From assembly GCF_037102585.1 (NCBI RefSeq), contig NW_027043819.1, positions 992,001-1,056,000 of the forward strand: 64,000 nt of DNA, written 5' to 3'. The DNA comes from Saccharomycopsis crataegensis (taxonomy: Eukaryota > Ascomycota > Saccharomycetes > Ascoideales > Saccharomycopsidaceae). This document shows positions 30,306-39,384 of this stretch, one piece after another. The notes under the pieces are model-generated. The model was not told the origin of the DNA and did not search any database. It saw only the letters and a program-made list of their open reading frames with translations. Every line of letters starts with the position of its first letter. Within the stretch, counting starts at the first letter, position 1. The translations under genes were made by a program, and so were the position numbers.

Positions 30306-32220
30306 TGTTGGAAGATTTTGTATGGTATATGGTAGTAAATTATAATTAAAAACAAAATGACAAATAGATATAAATAAGAGGAATAATCATTAAATAATGA
30401 AGAAATGTTAAAAGAGAGAGTTTCTAGCCGCTTTGACCGGGTTTTTCTTCTTTTGTCACGTGTGAGGCATCAGAAGTGTCAAAATATTCATTTATCGGAT
30501 ACTAATAATGAATAGGTAATATCCTCTCACACGATATGGCAAATGATTTCTTTCTGTTTCATAAAGTTTTTGTAGGACTCATTTTAGTCATTGTGTTTTA
30601 GAAGGATCGATATTCTAGATGAATCACTTCCAACCATTAACGCATACTTTGGGGGGCCTTTTATAATGACCCAATAGTTTCTCAGCAAATCACACTTACA
30701 AACATTAAAAAAGGTTTAGTCATCAAAGATTTTAGAGCTCTTTATTTCTGCCAGGTCCCTGTCTGCGAGTATGAAGCTTCATAGTTTCTCTTGATGCTCA
30801 CATAAAGGACAAATAGGGCTACCCAGTATAGTTTTCAATAGGCGATTACCCTGCTAAAGGTGACCAACCAGTGGAATTTTCCATTTCTATTGGCTTTTCC
30901 GTCGAAGAAAATATATCAAATGACGGAAAATATGAACCATGATTTTTTTAATATTATTTACGAGATAAGTGAGTATATTATTGGTCTGGCCCGTTGTGTG
31001 TCACAGTATGGCTCTTAAAGAATCAGAAGAATCCCTCATGGCTTGATTAAGGTCGGAGTTCGTTATTGTAAGAACGATTATTAACCAAAAGTAATAGCAT
31101 GCATATTAATATAAAGATGATAAATAAAACGAGAACATGATACAAGTTAATGAGCAGAAGTAAATTTGGATTTGGATTTTTCACTTGTGTTATAGAATAT
31201 TAATGTATATAATTTTCCTTTAAGGTGCTTGAAAAACGCCCGGAATCTAGGCGGTAAGACCAATATTTTGCGTCGCCAACCGTATGAAACAGAAATTAAT
31301 TGAACTTTCATTAATTTCTGATTCAATAATAACCATTTATTAGTCTGGATCAACGGGAATAAATGCAATGAGAACATATTAAATATACTTTAAAACAACC
31401 ATGAAAGATAAATAATAATATCATTTGCTAAATCAAAGACGTCCGATAATGAAAAGCCCATTTTATTGGGTGCTTTTATTATTTCACTTCTCCCTAAAGT
31501 CGTTCTCATATATCAAATCGAAAGTGAATATGAATCAGCAAAGAAGAAACTCTTGTATGATTTTTATTCCAGGACCAGAAAGAGCGCCAGTACTCTCTAG
31601 GGGAGAAAACCTATCTTCATTGCGCAGTATTAGATTACCATTTAATATTGAAATGCCATAGGCTTCCTCAATTTTTTCAGTCTCCCCCAGTAGACTATTA
31701 TCAATTATAAAATTAGGTGGTGTTGTTTGGTTTTCATTTTGTGAGCCTTGAATTGCTAAGTTTATCCAAACTTACTGGACGATAGATCTCAGAGCATTGG
31801 AGTTCATTAATCACTTTTACACTTACTTTTTTTTTCATATTCTTGGATCTTGTGGAAATTGGTTGTAATCCCTCATCCTGATCTAGTGGAAGGCTGCTTT
31901 TGTGTCACTCACACATCTGCATGAAATGTTGCTGCGCAACTCCAACATGCATAAGCATCAGATATGCTCATCTACAAGATGTCCGAATCACGGACCTCCG
32001 TAACCACTGAATAAAATCATGTAAAAAAATATAATGGTTTGATATATTTCATCAAATTCAGTTTCTCATTGAGCTTATTGACATGGTCAGTCCTTTCTCA
32101 ACGAAAAATATTGCTTTCATTCATACCATGAGCCGCTTTTACAACAGAAGTGTAGTAATTTCTCTATAGATATTTGAATAAAATAAAGCCGCGTTTAATT
32201 ATTTATAAACTAAGAGTATA
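30306..32220. other. Divergent gene-free region, 2 kb
   Basis: This long region separates the starts of the transferrin-receptor-like gene and the 482-aa orphan. It contains TCACGTGTGAGG (CACGTG at 30457-30462), a 12-bp palindrome ATGAAGCTTCAT at 30771-30782, a run of short hairpin-forming sequences at 31918-31995 and scattered short frames with no family match. A 70-aa frame at 31449-31661 begins with a signal-like stretch but lacks other support. Confidence 0.55.
31918..31995. repeat. Run of nested and consecutive short inverted repeats
   Basis: The outer pair is TGCAT/ATGCA (31918-31922 with 31947-31951), with ATGTTG/CAACAT nested inside and GTTGC/GCAAC as an alternative inner stem (loop TGC). 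Then come AGCAT/ATGCT (31954-31968), CATCT/AGATG (31969-31981) and GTCCG/CGGAC (31981-31995). It may be a structured RNA or coincidence. Confidence 0.45.
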
Positions 32221-32221
32221 A

Positions 32222-32310
32222 TTGCTCTTTTGCTCTCAAAACACTGTGATTTAGCAGAAAGTAACTTTGCTAAATTGCTCTCAAAGCATTTTAGATCTTT
32301 GAGCAAAAAA
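32222..32310. promoter_or_regulatory. Repeated TTGCTC motifs upstream of the 482-aa orphan
   Basis: Four TTGCTC cores lie in about 90 bp: at 32222, within TTTTGCTCTCAAAA (32228-32241), within ATTGCTCTCAAA (32274-32285), and inverted in TTTGAGCAAAAAA (32298-32310). They end about 145 bp before the coding start, a normal activator-site distance. The binding factor is unknown. Confidence 0.5.
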
Positions 32311-32320
32311 TAAATCTCAG

Positions 32321-32344
32321 ATGGGTGTTCCAGACAATATATAA
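32321..32344 (+). other. Short uORF upstream of the 482-aa orphan
   Basis: ATG 32321 opens MGVPDNI then TAA. It lies 112 bp before the main ATG with no other ATG between, so it would be the first start codon of any transcript beginning upstream. Confidence 0.45.
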
Positions 32345-32456
32345 GGAAGGCAGTTTTTCCCAAATTCATAACTTTTTAAAGATATCTTTTCTTCTTCCAT
32401 TACCTTTGAGTCTATTGGTATTCATCTTAAAGCAAGCCTACCCTACTTCTGATAAT

Positions 32457-33905
32457 ATGTTTGACTCCAATATGTTCAGTTCTTCAGAAGCAGATTTATC
32501 GTTTGATGAGATTTTCGAAAGGGAAATCAATTTTTTGGAGATGCAAAACAGTTTTCAAGAAAATGTTGTTTTATTTGCAAACTCATTCTCTAAATCTACT
32601 CCAAATGACTCTTCAATTACTCCTCCTCTGTCTATGGAGCTGAAAGATGATCAACAAAACACAAGTTCGGGAGATGAATCCTTTCTTGAGCTTTTCGGGA
32701 TCTCAGATCAAACTGAGAGTATTGACCCTCAATACTCATCTAATGATGAGATGTCTTCATCTTTTGAAATCTCAACCCCAAAAGACTTATTCATGGATTA
32801 TGGTCTTGTGTTTCCTCAGTTACCAAACAACTTTGAAGATGCTTCATCTTTGAATGTCGCCTCTGCTGAGTCAGAGGAAAACAATAATTTATCCGTGGAT
32901 GTCGTTAAAACACATAGGACTGACTACTCGGCACCTACACAAGTAGAAATTCAACGTCGTCCATGCTCGGCACCAAAGTACGCTAAATCTACCAAAAGTA
33001 GTTCAAGGGATCGTCGCGGTGGTTCTGAAAAGCAATTGGGTGCAGTTCGTGCTGTGGTCGGTGATCAAGAGAATACCATTGTCAATATTGCCAGGGCATA
33101 CCATCAACAACACCCTATTCCAGGTATTGTTCCCGGATCATCCAAGAGCATCGAGCTATATTCTAAATCTAACCCAAAAAAGTTCAGAGATGTCTGTTTA
33201 GGAAGCTTCCCATCTCATTTACTTGAAAGCTTCTTCTGTGATTACGATTTTCTTTATCAGGAGAGTCAATACGGTATTAGACCTGAAGATTACTACGGCA
33301 TGATAGTTGCTCTTGAGTTCTCATTGAAATGCAAAAAGTTATTTTCAAACTTAGGCTACACTGAAACCATTGGAATCGGTGGGAAAACCATTTCTGAAGA
33401 GAGAAACACGTTCTTTGCTAAACATAGGTACTTCAAAGGTACCAGAAAGTGTGGTGAGCTCTATGTCTACGACAACACTTCTAGAGAAAAACTTTCTGAT
33501 ATCCTTGGATTATGCCAAACGGTGGTGGCATCCATTGAATTGATCGTTGAAGAGATCGCCAACAGGTTGGACATTTTGATCAATGGTGATAGAGTTTCCA
33601 GAGCCATTACCCAATTAATTCACCTTGGCGGTGGAAAGCCAACAAAGGAAACTTGGAACAAAAGACCAATAGAAGTTCAAAAGAGACTTTATGCTGTGGT
33701 GAAAAGGGCATTGTGGGATACTTTTGAATTCAGGGGCAAAGTGGTAGAGCTTTTCGTTAAAAGGGTTGCTTACACTGTTGCCCAAAACAACTTCAAAAGA
33801 TTGAATAAGAATAGAGGAGCAAGGAAAGATGCTCTCAATATAAATTATAGAAAAAATCTTATGAAGGGAAAAGTCTCCAAAAGCTCAGTGGGTTTAGTTT
33901 TTTAA
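32457..33905 (+). CDS. Unrecognised protein, 482 aa, regulator-like layout
   Basis: I do not recognise this family. From ATG 32457 (MFDSNMFSSSEADLSFDEIF) the first ~130 residues are acidic and Ser-rich with spaced Phe/Leu, as in activation domains. A basic segment follows at about 165-200 (RRPCSAPKYAKSTKSSSRDRRGG). The C-terminal half (about 215-470) looks like a folded, mainly helical domain: FPSHLLESFFCDYDFLYQ, GIRPEDYYGMIVALEFSLKC, KHRYFKGTRKCGELYVYD, LCQTVVASIELIVEEIANRL, ALWDTFEFRGKVVELFVKRV. It ends in a Lys/Arg-rich tail. There is no signal peptide or transmembrane segment from this start. The frame is open upstream to about 32325 without an ATG; that extension is hydrophobic and probably untranslated. 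The 2-kb upstream region, repeated motif and uORF suggest regulated expression. A DNA-binding regulator is one reading; no named motif supports it. Confidence 0.75.
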   Translation: MFDSNMFSSSEADLSFDEIFEREINFLEMQNSFQENVVLFANSFSKSTPNDSSITPPLSMELKDDQQNTSSGDESFLELFGISDQTESIDPQYSSNDEMSSSFEISTPKDLFMDYGLVFPQLPNNFEDASSLNVASAESEENNNLSVDVVKTHRTDYSAPTQVEIQRRPCSAPKYAKSTKSSSRDRRGGSEKQLGAVRAVVGDQENTIVNIARAYHQQHPIPGIVPGSSKSIELYSKSNPKKFRDVCLGSFPSHLLESFFCDYDFLYQESQYGIRPEDYYGMIVALEFSLKCKKLFSNLGYTETIGIGGKTISEERNTFFAKHRYFKGTRKCGELYVYDNTSREKLSDILGLCQTVVASIELIVEEIANRLDILINGDRVSRAITQLIHLGGGKPTKETWNKRPIEVQKRLYAVVKRALWDTFEFRGKVVELFVKRVAYTVAQNNFKRLNKNRGARKDALNINYRKNLMKGKVSKSSVGLVF

Positions 33906-34701
33906 TCTTGTGTTGTTGTATTTCATTTCACTTAGCTGTGCATATTTTTTCTCTTTTTTTTTTTTTTCTTTCATTTTCATTTCATTTAATTGGCATATGT
34001 TTTTTATTCTTTTTTTCGGTTGATTCAAGCCTTTTATTTCTTATTTGTTTTATTTATGATTTGATGATCCATATTATTTATTATTATTTGCCTTATAGAT
34101 TTGATATAAGCTGATAAAGTATAAACTCATAATTGTAAATTTCTTCACAGCGAATTATGCTCTAGATGAAAAGATAGCTCCAGTGAAGAGTTGAAAAAAA
34201 CAAAATCAAGACTTTTTGAAATTAGTGCTAAATATTTGATACATAATTAGTCAATAATTTGTGAGCTGAAGGGTTCTTTGTTAAACTCGTTACTGTGTGG
34301 TACCTTTGCAATGTTCAATCATTTGTCTAAAGGATCCCTTTCTTAAGATTATGTTGTTGTTTTTTTGTTTTTTTACTGAAGCAATCAGCGTGATATGAGG
34401 TATTTAGGTTTAGATTCAATTGGAATAACGACTCTGGGATAAAAAAAAAACCCATCAATACATGTATGGAAATCCTGATTGTGATTTTGTTAAACAGTAT
34501 AGGGGCAGAGAGAGAAGAAAAAACGGAAAGCGAGTACAATTCAATTGGGGTCTCATAATTATAGGACAACCTGACAAATAATATTCAGTGTTTAAATTTC
34601 TAATATACAAAACAATATTTGGTTCTATAACCATTATATAAGGAAAAAAAATATGCAAGTGACAAAACAGAAGGGGTAAATCAATCGAACAAAAATATAC
34701 C
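33906..34701. other. Convergent intergenic region before DUS1
   Basis: About 800 bp between two 3' ends, with T-rich tracts just after the orphan stop. No gene is recognised. Confidence 0.55.
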
Positions 34702-36246
34702 TCAAGCAGTGGTCTTGGTCGTTTGTTGTTTTTTACAATCTTTGGATCCTTCCTCGTTACCTTCCCCGTCTTCCTGCTTTCTCTTTAACCCGTTTTCCAA
34801 ATTAGTTAACTTTTTCTCCTTGATATCCTCAACCACCAACTTACCATCAACTTTTCTAAAATAAGGTTGACATCTCCAATATGGAATAGTTTTGTAACTA
34901 CCACCCCACCATTCCTTTGGTCCAATGATGATCTTATCTTTATCCTGGATTTCTGGATCCTCAAATATTTTGGACACAGTTTCCTCCACTACCCTTACAA
35001 TCGCCTCCCAATCTTCCAAAGGTCCTTTGACGGATGTTGTGGCAATCTTCTGACGAATATCTTTATGAACATCAACAAATGGTCTCAAAAGTTTGAAAAA
35101 ATGCGCCTTGATTGCGTGCTTGGATGCCACAGATTCCGGTTGCACAGACTTGATGATTTCTAAATATTCACGAGCAATCTTATCTACTCTTGGAAATTGC
35201 CTTTCCTTGATTTCTTCTTCACTGGTGCCCTCAGGGAATACGTTCAGGAAAATTCCTGGATTATACAAGTTAGCCTCAGCACTCATTACTCCCTGGCATC
35301 CAATATAGTCCAAGGAACGCTGGATATCTTCTGGGTATAAAATATTGCCGTTGCTAAAAAAAATCAACTTCTTGTCAATATCCTCGAATTCTTTAGATAG
35401 CTCTTCATACAAATACTTCAAAATGTTCCAATTTGCAACCCCAGTCATTTGACCTTTCATGTCTCTGGTTCTTCCATGGACCGTTAAAATTTGCGCCCCG
35501 GCTTTGAGTACCATTCTCGCATATTGTAAAGTTTTCTCCTTGTCAAAATCTTCATCATTTGCTCCGTTTGCCACTTTTTGTCCTGGCCCAGTACTGGCAT
35601 TTTTAGAGTTGCTTGGATAGACTCTTATTTTGGCGGTAACCGGCACTTTCAAGTTCTCATGAAGGGTACCAATTAATTTCGGAATAAGTTCCCACTCGTC
35701 CATAAGATAAGCACCATACTTCCCCTTTCTGGCAATCCCTTGAGGGCACCCCAAGTTCAAATCCACCGCATCACAATGATCTTCCACGTGCTTTGCAGCT
35801 TCAAGTAAATATTCTGGATCATTTGCACAAAATTGCACCACCAATGGACGATCAAGCTTTGCATCACCGTCAAACGAACAAAAATTGTCTAGACGATACT
35901 TCTTATCTTGGGCAAAAAGTCTAGCATGAAGCATCGGAGTGTAGCACAAAGTGGCCCCATACTTTCTACTCAATATTCTCCAAGCCAACTCACTTTGATC
36001 TACCATTGGAGCCACAATCTTAGTTGGTCTTTTCATAAGCTCATAAAGCTCGGCGCCATTTGGCTTTTTGGAAGCTTCAGCGACGGCAGGGGATCCAGCA
36101 GTTGGGGTTTTTAAATTTGTCATCTTAGCAAACGTACTCAAGACGTTCTGTAATGGCTTTTTTGAGGAAAACAGCTTGACAGGGTTGAATTTGGCTCTGG
36201 TGGATGAATCTGGAAAGATAAAACCAAAAAAAATTGTTGAAGTCAT
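34702..36246 (-). CDS. DUS1: tRNA dihydrouridine synthase Dus1
   Basis: Dus1 reduces uridines at positions 16 and 17 of tRNA D-loops with FMN and NADPH. The core matches S. cerevisiae Dus1 almost block by block: RPTKIVAPMVDQSELAWRIL, GATLCYTPMLHARLFA, RPLVVQFCANDPEYLLEAA, CDAVDLNLGCPQGIARKGKY (with the catalytic Cys), VPVTAKIRVYPS, AQILTVHGRTRDMKGQ, FFSNGNILYPEDI and SWGGSYKTIPYWRCQPYF-like at the C-terminus, then a Lys/Glu-rich tail. ATG 36246 gives 514 aa with a 41-residue leader (MTSTIFFGFIFPDSS) not seen in yeast Dus1. ATG 36123 (MTNLKTPTAG) gives 473 aa and a more typical start. The leader could aid mitochondrial import or be untranslated. The gene is divergent with CPR3 over a very short promoter. 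Confidence 0.95.
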   Translation of the reverse strand: MTSTIFFGFIFPDSSTRAKFNPVKLFSSKKPLQNVLSTFAKMTNLKTPTAGSPAVAEASKKPNGAELYELMKRPTKIVAPMVDQSELAWRILSRKYGATLCYTPMLHARLFAQDKKYRLDNFCSFDGDAKLDRPLVVQFCANDPEYLLEAAKHVEDHCDAVDLNLGCPQGIARKGKYGAYLMDEWELIPKLIGTLHENLKVPVTAKIRVYPSNSKNASTGPGQKVANGANDEDFDKEKTLQYARMVLKAGAQILTVHGRTRDMKGQMTGVANWNILKYLYEELSKEFEDIDKKLIFFSNGNILYPEDIQRSLDYIGCQGVMSAEANLYNPGIFLNVFPEGTSEEEIKERQFPRVDKIAREYLEIIKSVQPESVASKHAIKAHFFKLLRPFVDVHKDIRQKIATTSVKGPLEDWEAIVRVVEETVSKIFEDPEIQDKDKIIIGPKEWWGGSYKTIPYWRCQPYFRKVDGKLVVEDIKEKKLTNLENGLKRKQEDGEGNEEGSKDCKKQQTTKTTA

Positions 36247-36262
36247 CGCAGTTCTGAGCGAT

Positions 36263-36315
36263 TACGTAATGCTCGTTACAAGAGCTGACATAATTATTGA
36301 CTGTGCTGACGTAAT
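36263..36315. promoter_or_regulatory. Three phased bZIP-like sites in the DUS1/CPR3 divergent promoter
   Basis: ATTACGTAAT (36261-36270) is followed by GCTGACATAAT (36284-36294) and GCTGACGTAAT (36305-36315). The shared 8-mer cores start at 36263, 36287 and 36308, about two helical turns apart. TTACGTAA and TGACGTAA are sites of Yap-, Sko1- or Gcn4-type bZIP factors. Confidence 0.6.
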
Positions 36316-36413
36316 CGCAATTTTTCATTGAACTTTTGACGATTTTTCTTTGGTGAAATTTCCTCCGTAACAATCCTTTGGTGGATGGATCCACAGCACT
36401 CAACCATCACAAA

Positions 36414-36968
36414 ATGTTCAAGCAACTCGCCCGTCAACAAGCCCGTTTCTTCTCCACTTCCCGTTCTGCTTTCGGTAAGAAGGTTTTCCTTACACCAAAG
36501 GTTGGTGAAACCGAATTGGCTCCAATCAAGATTGAATTGTTCGATGAAGTCGTTCCAAAGACCGCCGAAAACTTCAGAGCCTTGTGTACCGGTGAAAAAG
36601 GGTTTGGTTTTGCTGGCTCTCCATTCCACAGAATTATCCCAGACTTCATGATCCAAGGTGGTGACATTACCAGAGGTAATGGTACCGGCGGTAAATCTAT
36701 CTATGGTGACAGATTTGCTGATGAAAACTTTGACATCAAACACGACAGAGCTGGTTTGTTGTCCATGGCCAACGCTGGTCCAAACACCAACGGTTCCCAA
36801 TTCTTCATCACCACTGTCCCATGTCCATGGTTGGATGGCCGTCACACCGTTTTTGGCGTTGTTTATGAAAACTTTGAAAGTGTCAAGAAGTTGGAAGCCC
36901 TTGGGTCCCAATCCGGTAGACCAAGAGCTATGGTCACCGTTTCTGATGCTGGCGAAATCAAAGACTAA
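36414..36968 (+). CDS. CPR3: Mitochondrial cyclophilin (peptidyl-prolyl isomerase)
   Basis: This is a cyclophilin-type prolyl isomerase, 184 aa, with a clear mitochondrial presequence ([21 protein letters not shown]: basic, Arg/Ser-rich, no acids). The catalytic domain has [16 protein letters not shown], with the active-site Arg, then [30 protein letters not shown] and [13 protein letters not shown], which holds the Trp that binds cyclosporin. In S. cerevisiae Cpr3 acts in matrix protein folding. Codons are strongly biased to GGT, GTC, ACC and TCC, suggesting high expression. The first suitable ATG is 36414. The gene is divergent with DUS1, and the 167 bp between the two longest reading starts hold three bZIP-like sites. 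Confidence 0.93.
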   Translation: MFKQLARQQARFFSTSRSAFGKKVFLTPKVGETELAPIKIELFDEVVPKTAENFRALCTGEKGFGFAGSPFHRIIPDFMIQGGDITRGNGTGGKSIYGDRFADENFDIKHDRAGLLSMANAGPNTNGSQFFITTVPCPWLDGRHTVFGVVYENFESVKKLEALGSQSGRPRAMVTVSDAGEIKD

Positions 36969-38589
36969 ACCTTGATAAACAGCTTCTGTAAATATTTATA
37001 TATTCGTTAATAATAAAGGTTCAAATGTTGAGCCTCACCGAAAAGGTCGCCCCATACCATAAGCTATGTAAACGAAATTCTAATCCTGGCTTCGCAGGCT
37101 AGTCAGAAAGAGGAGGCGTAATCACTGTTAAATTGAAATTGAGATTTTCATGAGAGTCCTCTAACTGGTTTTCTCAAGCTTGCTGTTGTCTATTCTGATC
37201 TTACAGTATATTCAACATAATGATACAGTGTAATTCAGCCTTTTTGTAAAGAGAACATGAAAGACGTATGAGTTTAAATTAATTATTATAATCAAATCAA
37301 TTGATATTCAATATGAATGAAAATCATACTGCATTGTATACTACATTGTACCATGACCTAAAAAGAGTGCCAAAAAGTGACGATTAATGATTTCAGATCG
37401 AAACATTACAGATAGGAGAATATATTGAAAGTACTAAAATACAGAATGAAATTATAATTATCAAGTAATGTGGCATAGAGCTGCAAGTCATGAACTATGT
37501 GATTTTGAAAATCCTAGATGTCAATTATACGTCTGAATATCTCCATAACTTATGTGTGGGACATTTAAAATCCGAATATGTTATACATAAGGCTATGCAC
37601 CCCAACAAGTTTTGCATGATATTACATTAAGAAAGTAGAGGCTTTTAAGAATGAAATTGAAGTTTACTAGACAGTCGCAGATTTCAATACCAAAAGCCCA
37701 AGCCATTAATGTTCTGAGAAGTTTGGGCCTTGCAAAAGCATTTTTATCATCCAATAGAAAATTCAGATTCTGGAGGCATTATTATACTGGGAAATGCTTG
37801 AAATAAAATAGAAAGCCATCTAAGCTTCGCCAGTTCAAAAAGTGTGAGAAAATTCCGTAACTTATTAAAAGCTAAGATTATTCACTATTATTTGACGCTA
37901 TTATTCCGAAGGAGAAGAGTAAGAACGTCAGTTGCAACATCAGATAATTGAAGGCTTTAGAAAAAAGAGCTTTCAGAGAGAAGTGATCTGCCCTCATATT
38001 GGAACTGAAAAATATTAAGGGTAATTGATGAAGCCTTATTCTTGTTGTGCTTGTCATCTTTGTCTTCATTCTTTGTTCTGAGTCATAACTGAATATATGA
38101 AGCAACTTTTTTTTTGTATGGATCTTTGTCTTGAATCTATTTTGGAAGTCATAATATTTGCAGATGGATAAGTAATGGAATGGTTTTGTTTCCCAATTAT
38201 CTGATAATCTTTGAAGCCTGGATATGAGCATCTACAAAAGTATAAGAAAAGCAAGAGAAAATAAGTCGAACCAAAACAGCAATGCATAGGGCTTCATTTT
38301 GCCCTTTCTGGAATAGCTCAGTTATTTTTTAGGTACCTGTCTCAGGCTATGAAAAGTTGGCAAAAAAACCAACTAGGCTCCAGTTCCCTTCTGACCTGGA
38401 ACATTTAATAATATTGTACAATATCCTGATGATATAACACCAATAATGTCTAGAAATAGGATGAAGGAATATCGAACTTCAAGAGGAGCATGCTTCCGCT
38501 GAGCATAATTTCGCATATATGGGTGTTAAGCTCCGCACTACATAAAAGCGACCACAACTTATGTATATAATTACTACCCAATTTTTCTA
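36969..38589. other. Convergent 1.6-kb gene-free region
   Basis: It lies between CPR3 and the MAPR-like gene. Just after CPR3 is a stretch with several hairpin-forming sequences (listed separately). A 117-codon frame on the minus strand (37878-38231) has no family match and poor composition, so it is not annotated. Confidence 0.5.
37018..37117. repeat. Compact run of potential RNA hairpins downstream of CPR3
   Basis: GGTTCAA/TTGAGCC (37018-37034, one G-U pair, loop ATG) opens the run. GCCTC (37032-37036) can instead pair with GAGGC (37113-37117), enclosing ACC/GGT (37037-37047), CATA/TATG (37058-37068) and CCTG/CAGG with loop GCTTCG (37085-37098), a cloverleaf-like layout. It lacks a T-loop and a proper acceptor stem, so it is not a tRNA. 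It may be a 3' UTR structure or chance. Confidence 0.35.
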
Positions 38590-39153
38590 TTATTGAAGGC
38601 TTCCCACATTTTGCGGAATTTTAAGTGGTTTTGTGCATGGCGAAGGAATTTCTTTATCCTTCCAAACCTCATCACCATCTTTCAAATATCCCACTTGCCA
38701 GTATTTAGATTTTCCTTCATAATAGCTCTGCCATTTAAAAATCTCGCCCATGGCATATTCTTCATCGAGTCCTCGTAAATCACTGGTTAATTCATCGTTT
38801 TTTCCTATACAAGCCGTAGCCAACATCCTTGCAGATTCTTTACCGGCCATCATCAGGTATCTCCCCAAAGGAGCGGTGTAAAGTGATCGGCTGGCACTGA
38901 CATCATATATCTTGTGATAAATCGCGATATATATTGGTAAGCCAGGGTCGGATCCATTATAGAGCATGAGCTCATCTATCGTGAGCTCTATTTGGCCTTT
39001 GGGAAAGGTGTTGTACTGGAATTTGTAGTACTGCGTGTCCAAATACCGGCCCTCATATCCCCAAGTGGTTGAAGAGGTGAACCACCACGAAAATACAGAA
39101 TTCAAGAGCAAAAGACCCCCAAGGATCCTAAAAACGTCTATTACCGAGAACAT
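38590..39153 (-). CDS. Membrane-anchored cytochrome b5/MAPR-fold protein
   Basis: The 187-aa protein has an N-terminal membrane anchor (about residues 7-25, VFRILGGLLLLNSVFSWWF) followed by a cytochrome b5-like heme/steroid-binding fold of the MAPR (Dap1/PGRMC) type. Diagnostic blocks are IELTIDELMLYNG, PIYIAIYHKIYDVSAS, YTAPLGRYLMMAGKESARMLATACI and the late FKWQSYYEGKSKYWQVGYL. MAPR proteins bind heme through a Tyr and act with cytochromes P450 in sterol synthesis. This one is longer than Dap1 (152 aa) and its second half resembles the neudesin/MAPR-like group more than Dap1 itself. I leave the symbol open. It is divergent with the zinc-cluster gene, 227 bp apart. Confidence 0.85.
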   Translation of the reverse strand: MFSVIDVFRILGGLLLLNSVFSWWFTSSTTWGYEGRYLDTQYYKFQYNTFPKGQIELTIDELMLYNGSDPGLPIYIAIYHKIYDVSASRSLYTAPLGRYLMMAGKESARMLATACIGKNDELTSDLRGLDEEYAMGEIFKWQSYYEGKSKYWQVGYLKDGDEVWKDKEIPSPCTKPLKIPQNVGSLQ

Positions 39154-39372
39154 TTAGCCTGGTCCTGTGATTGGTAGGGCTTGATTTTCTCTGCCTTAAT
39201 ATTAATGCTAAAATATCACAAAGTGGTTTTGACAGTGGCAATCTGCACCAAGAAAAAAAAATTACACGAAAAAGGAAAAAGAAAAAAAAAAAAAAATCAT
39301 AAAGGAATCAAACATCTTGACAAGGAGATAGATATCACATACAGTCTTTTCAAAGGTTGTTTTAGCCTAATT

Positions 39373-39384
39373 ATGCCACGATGA
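39373..39384 (+). other. Minimal uORF overlapping the zinc-cluster factor start
   Basis: ATG CCA CGA TGA: the TGA at 39382-39384 overlaps the main ATG at 39381-39383. It resembles the arrangement seen upstream of SCC4. Confidence 0.45.

Noticed and set aside
31449-31661. 70-codon frame with a signal-like start
   Set aside because: Only the hydrophobic start supports it; no promoter or homology evidence.
36125-36403. Minus-strand open frame overlapping the DUS1 5' end
   Set aside because: Different frame from DUS1, no family match, and it covers the bZIP-like promoter sites.
37878-38231. 117-codon minus-strand frame between CPR3 and the MAPR gene
   Set aside because: No recognisable domain, poor codon composition, and it lies in an AT-rich gap.
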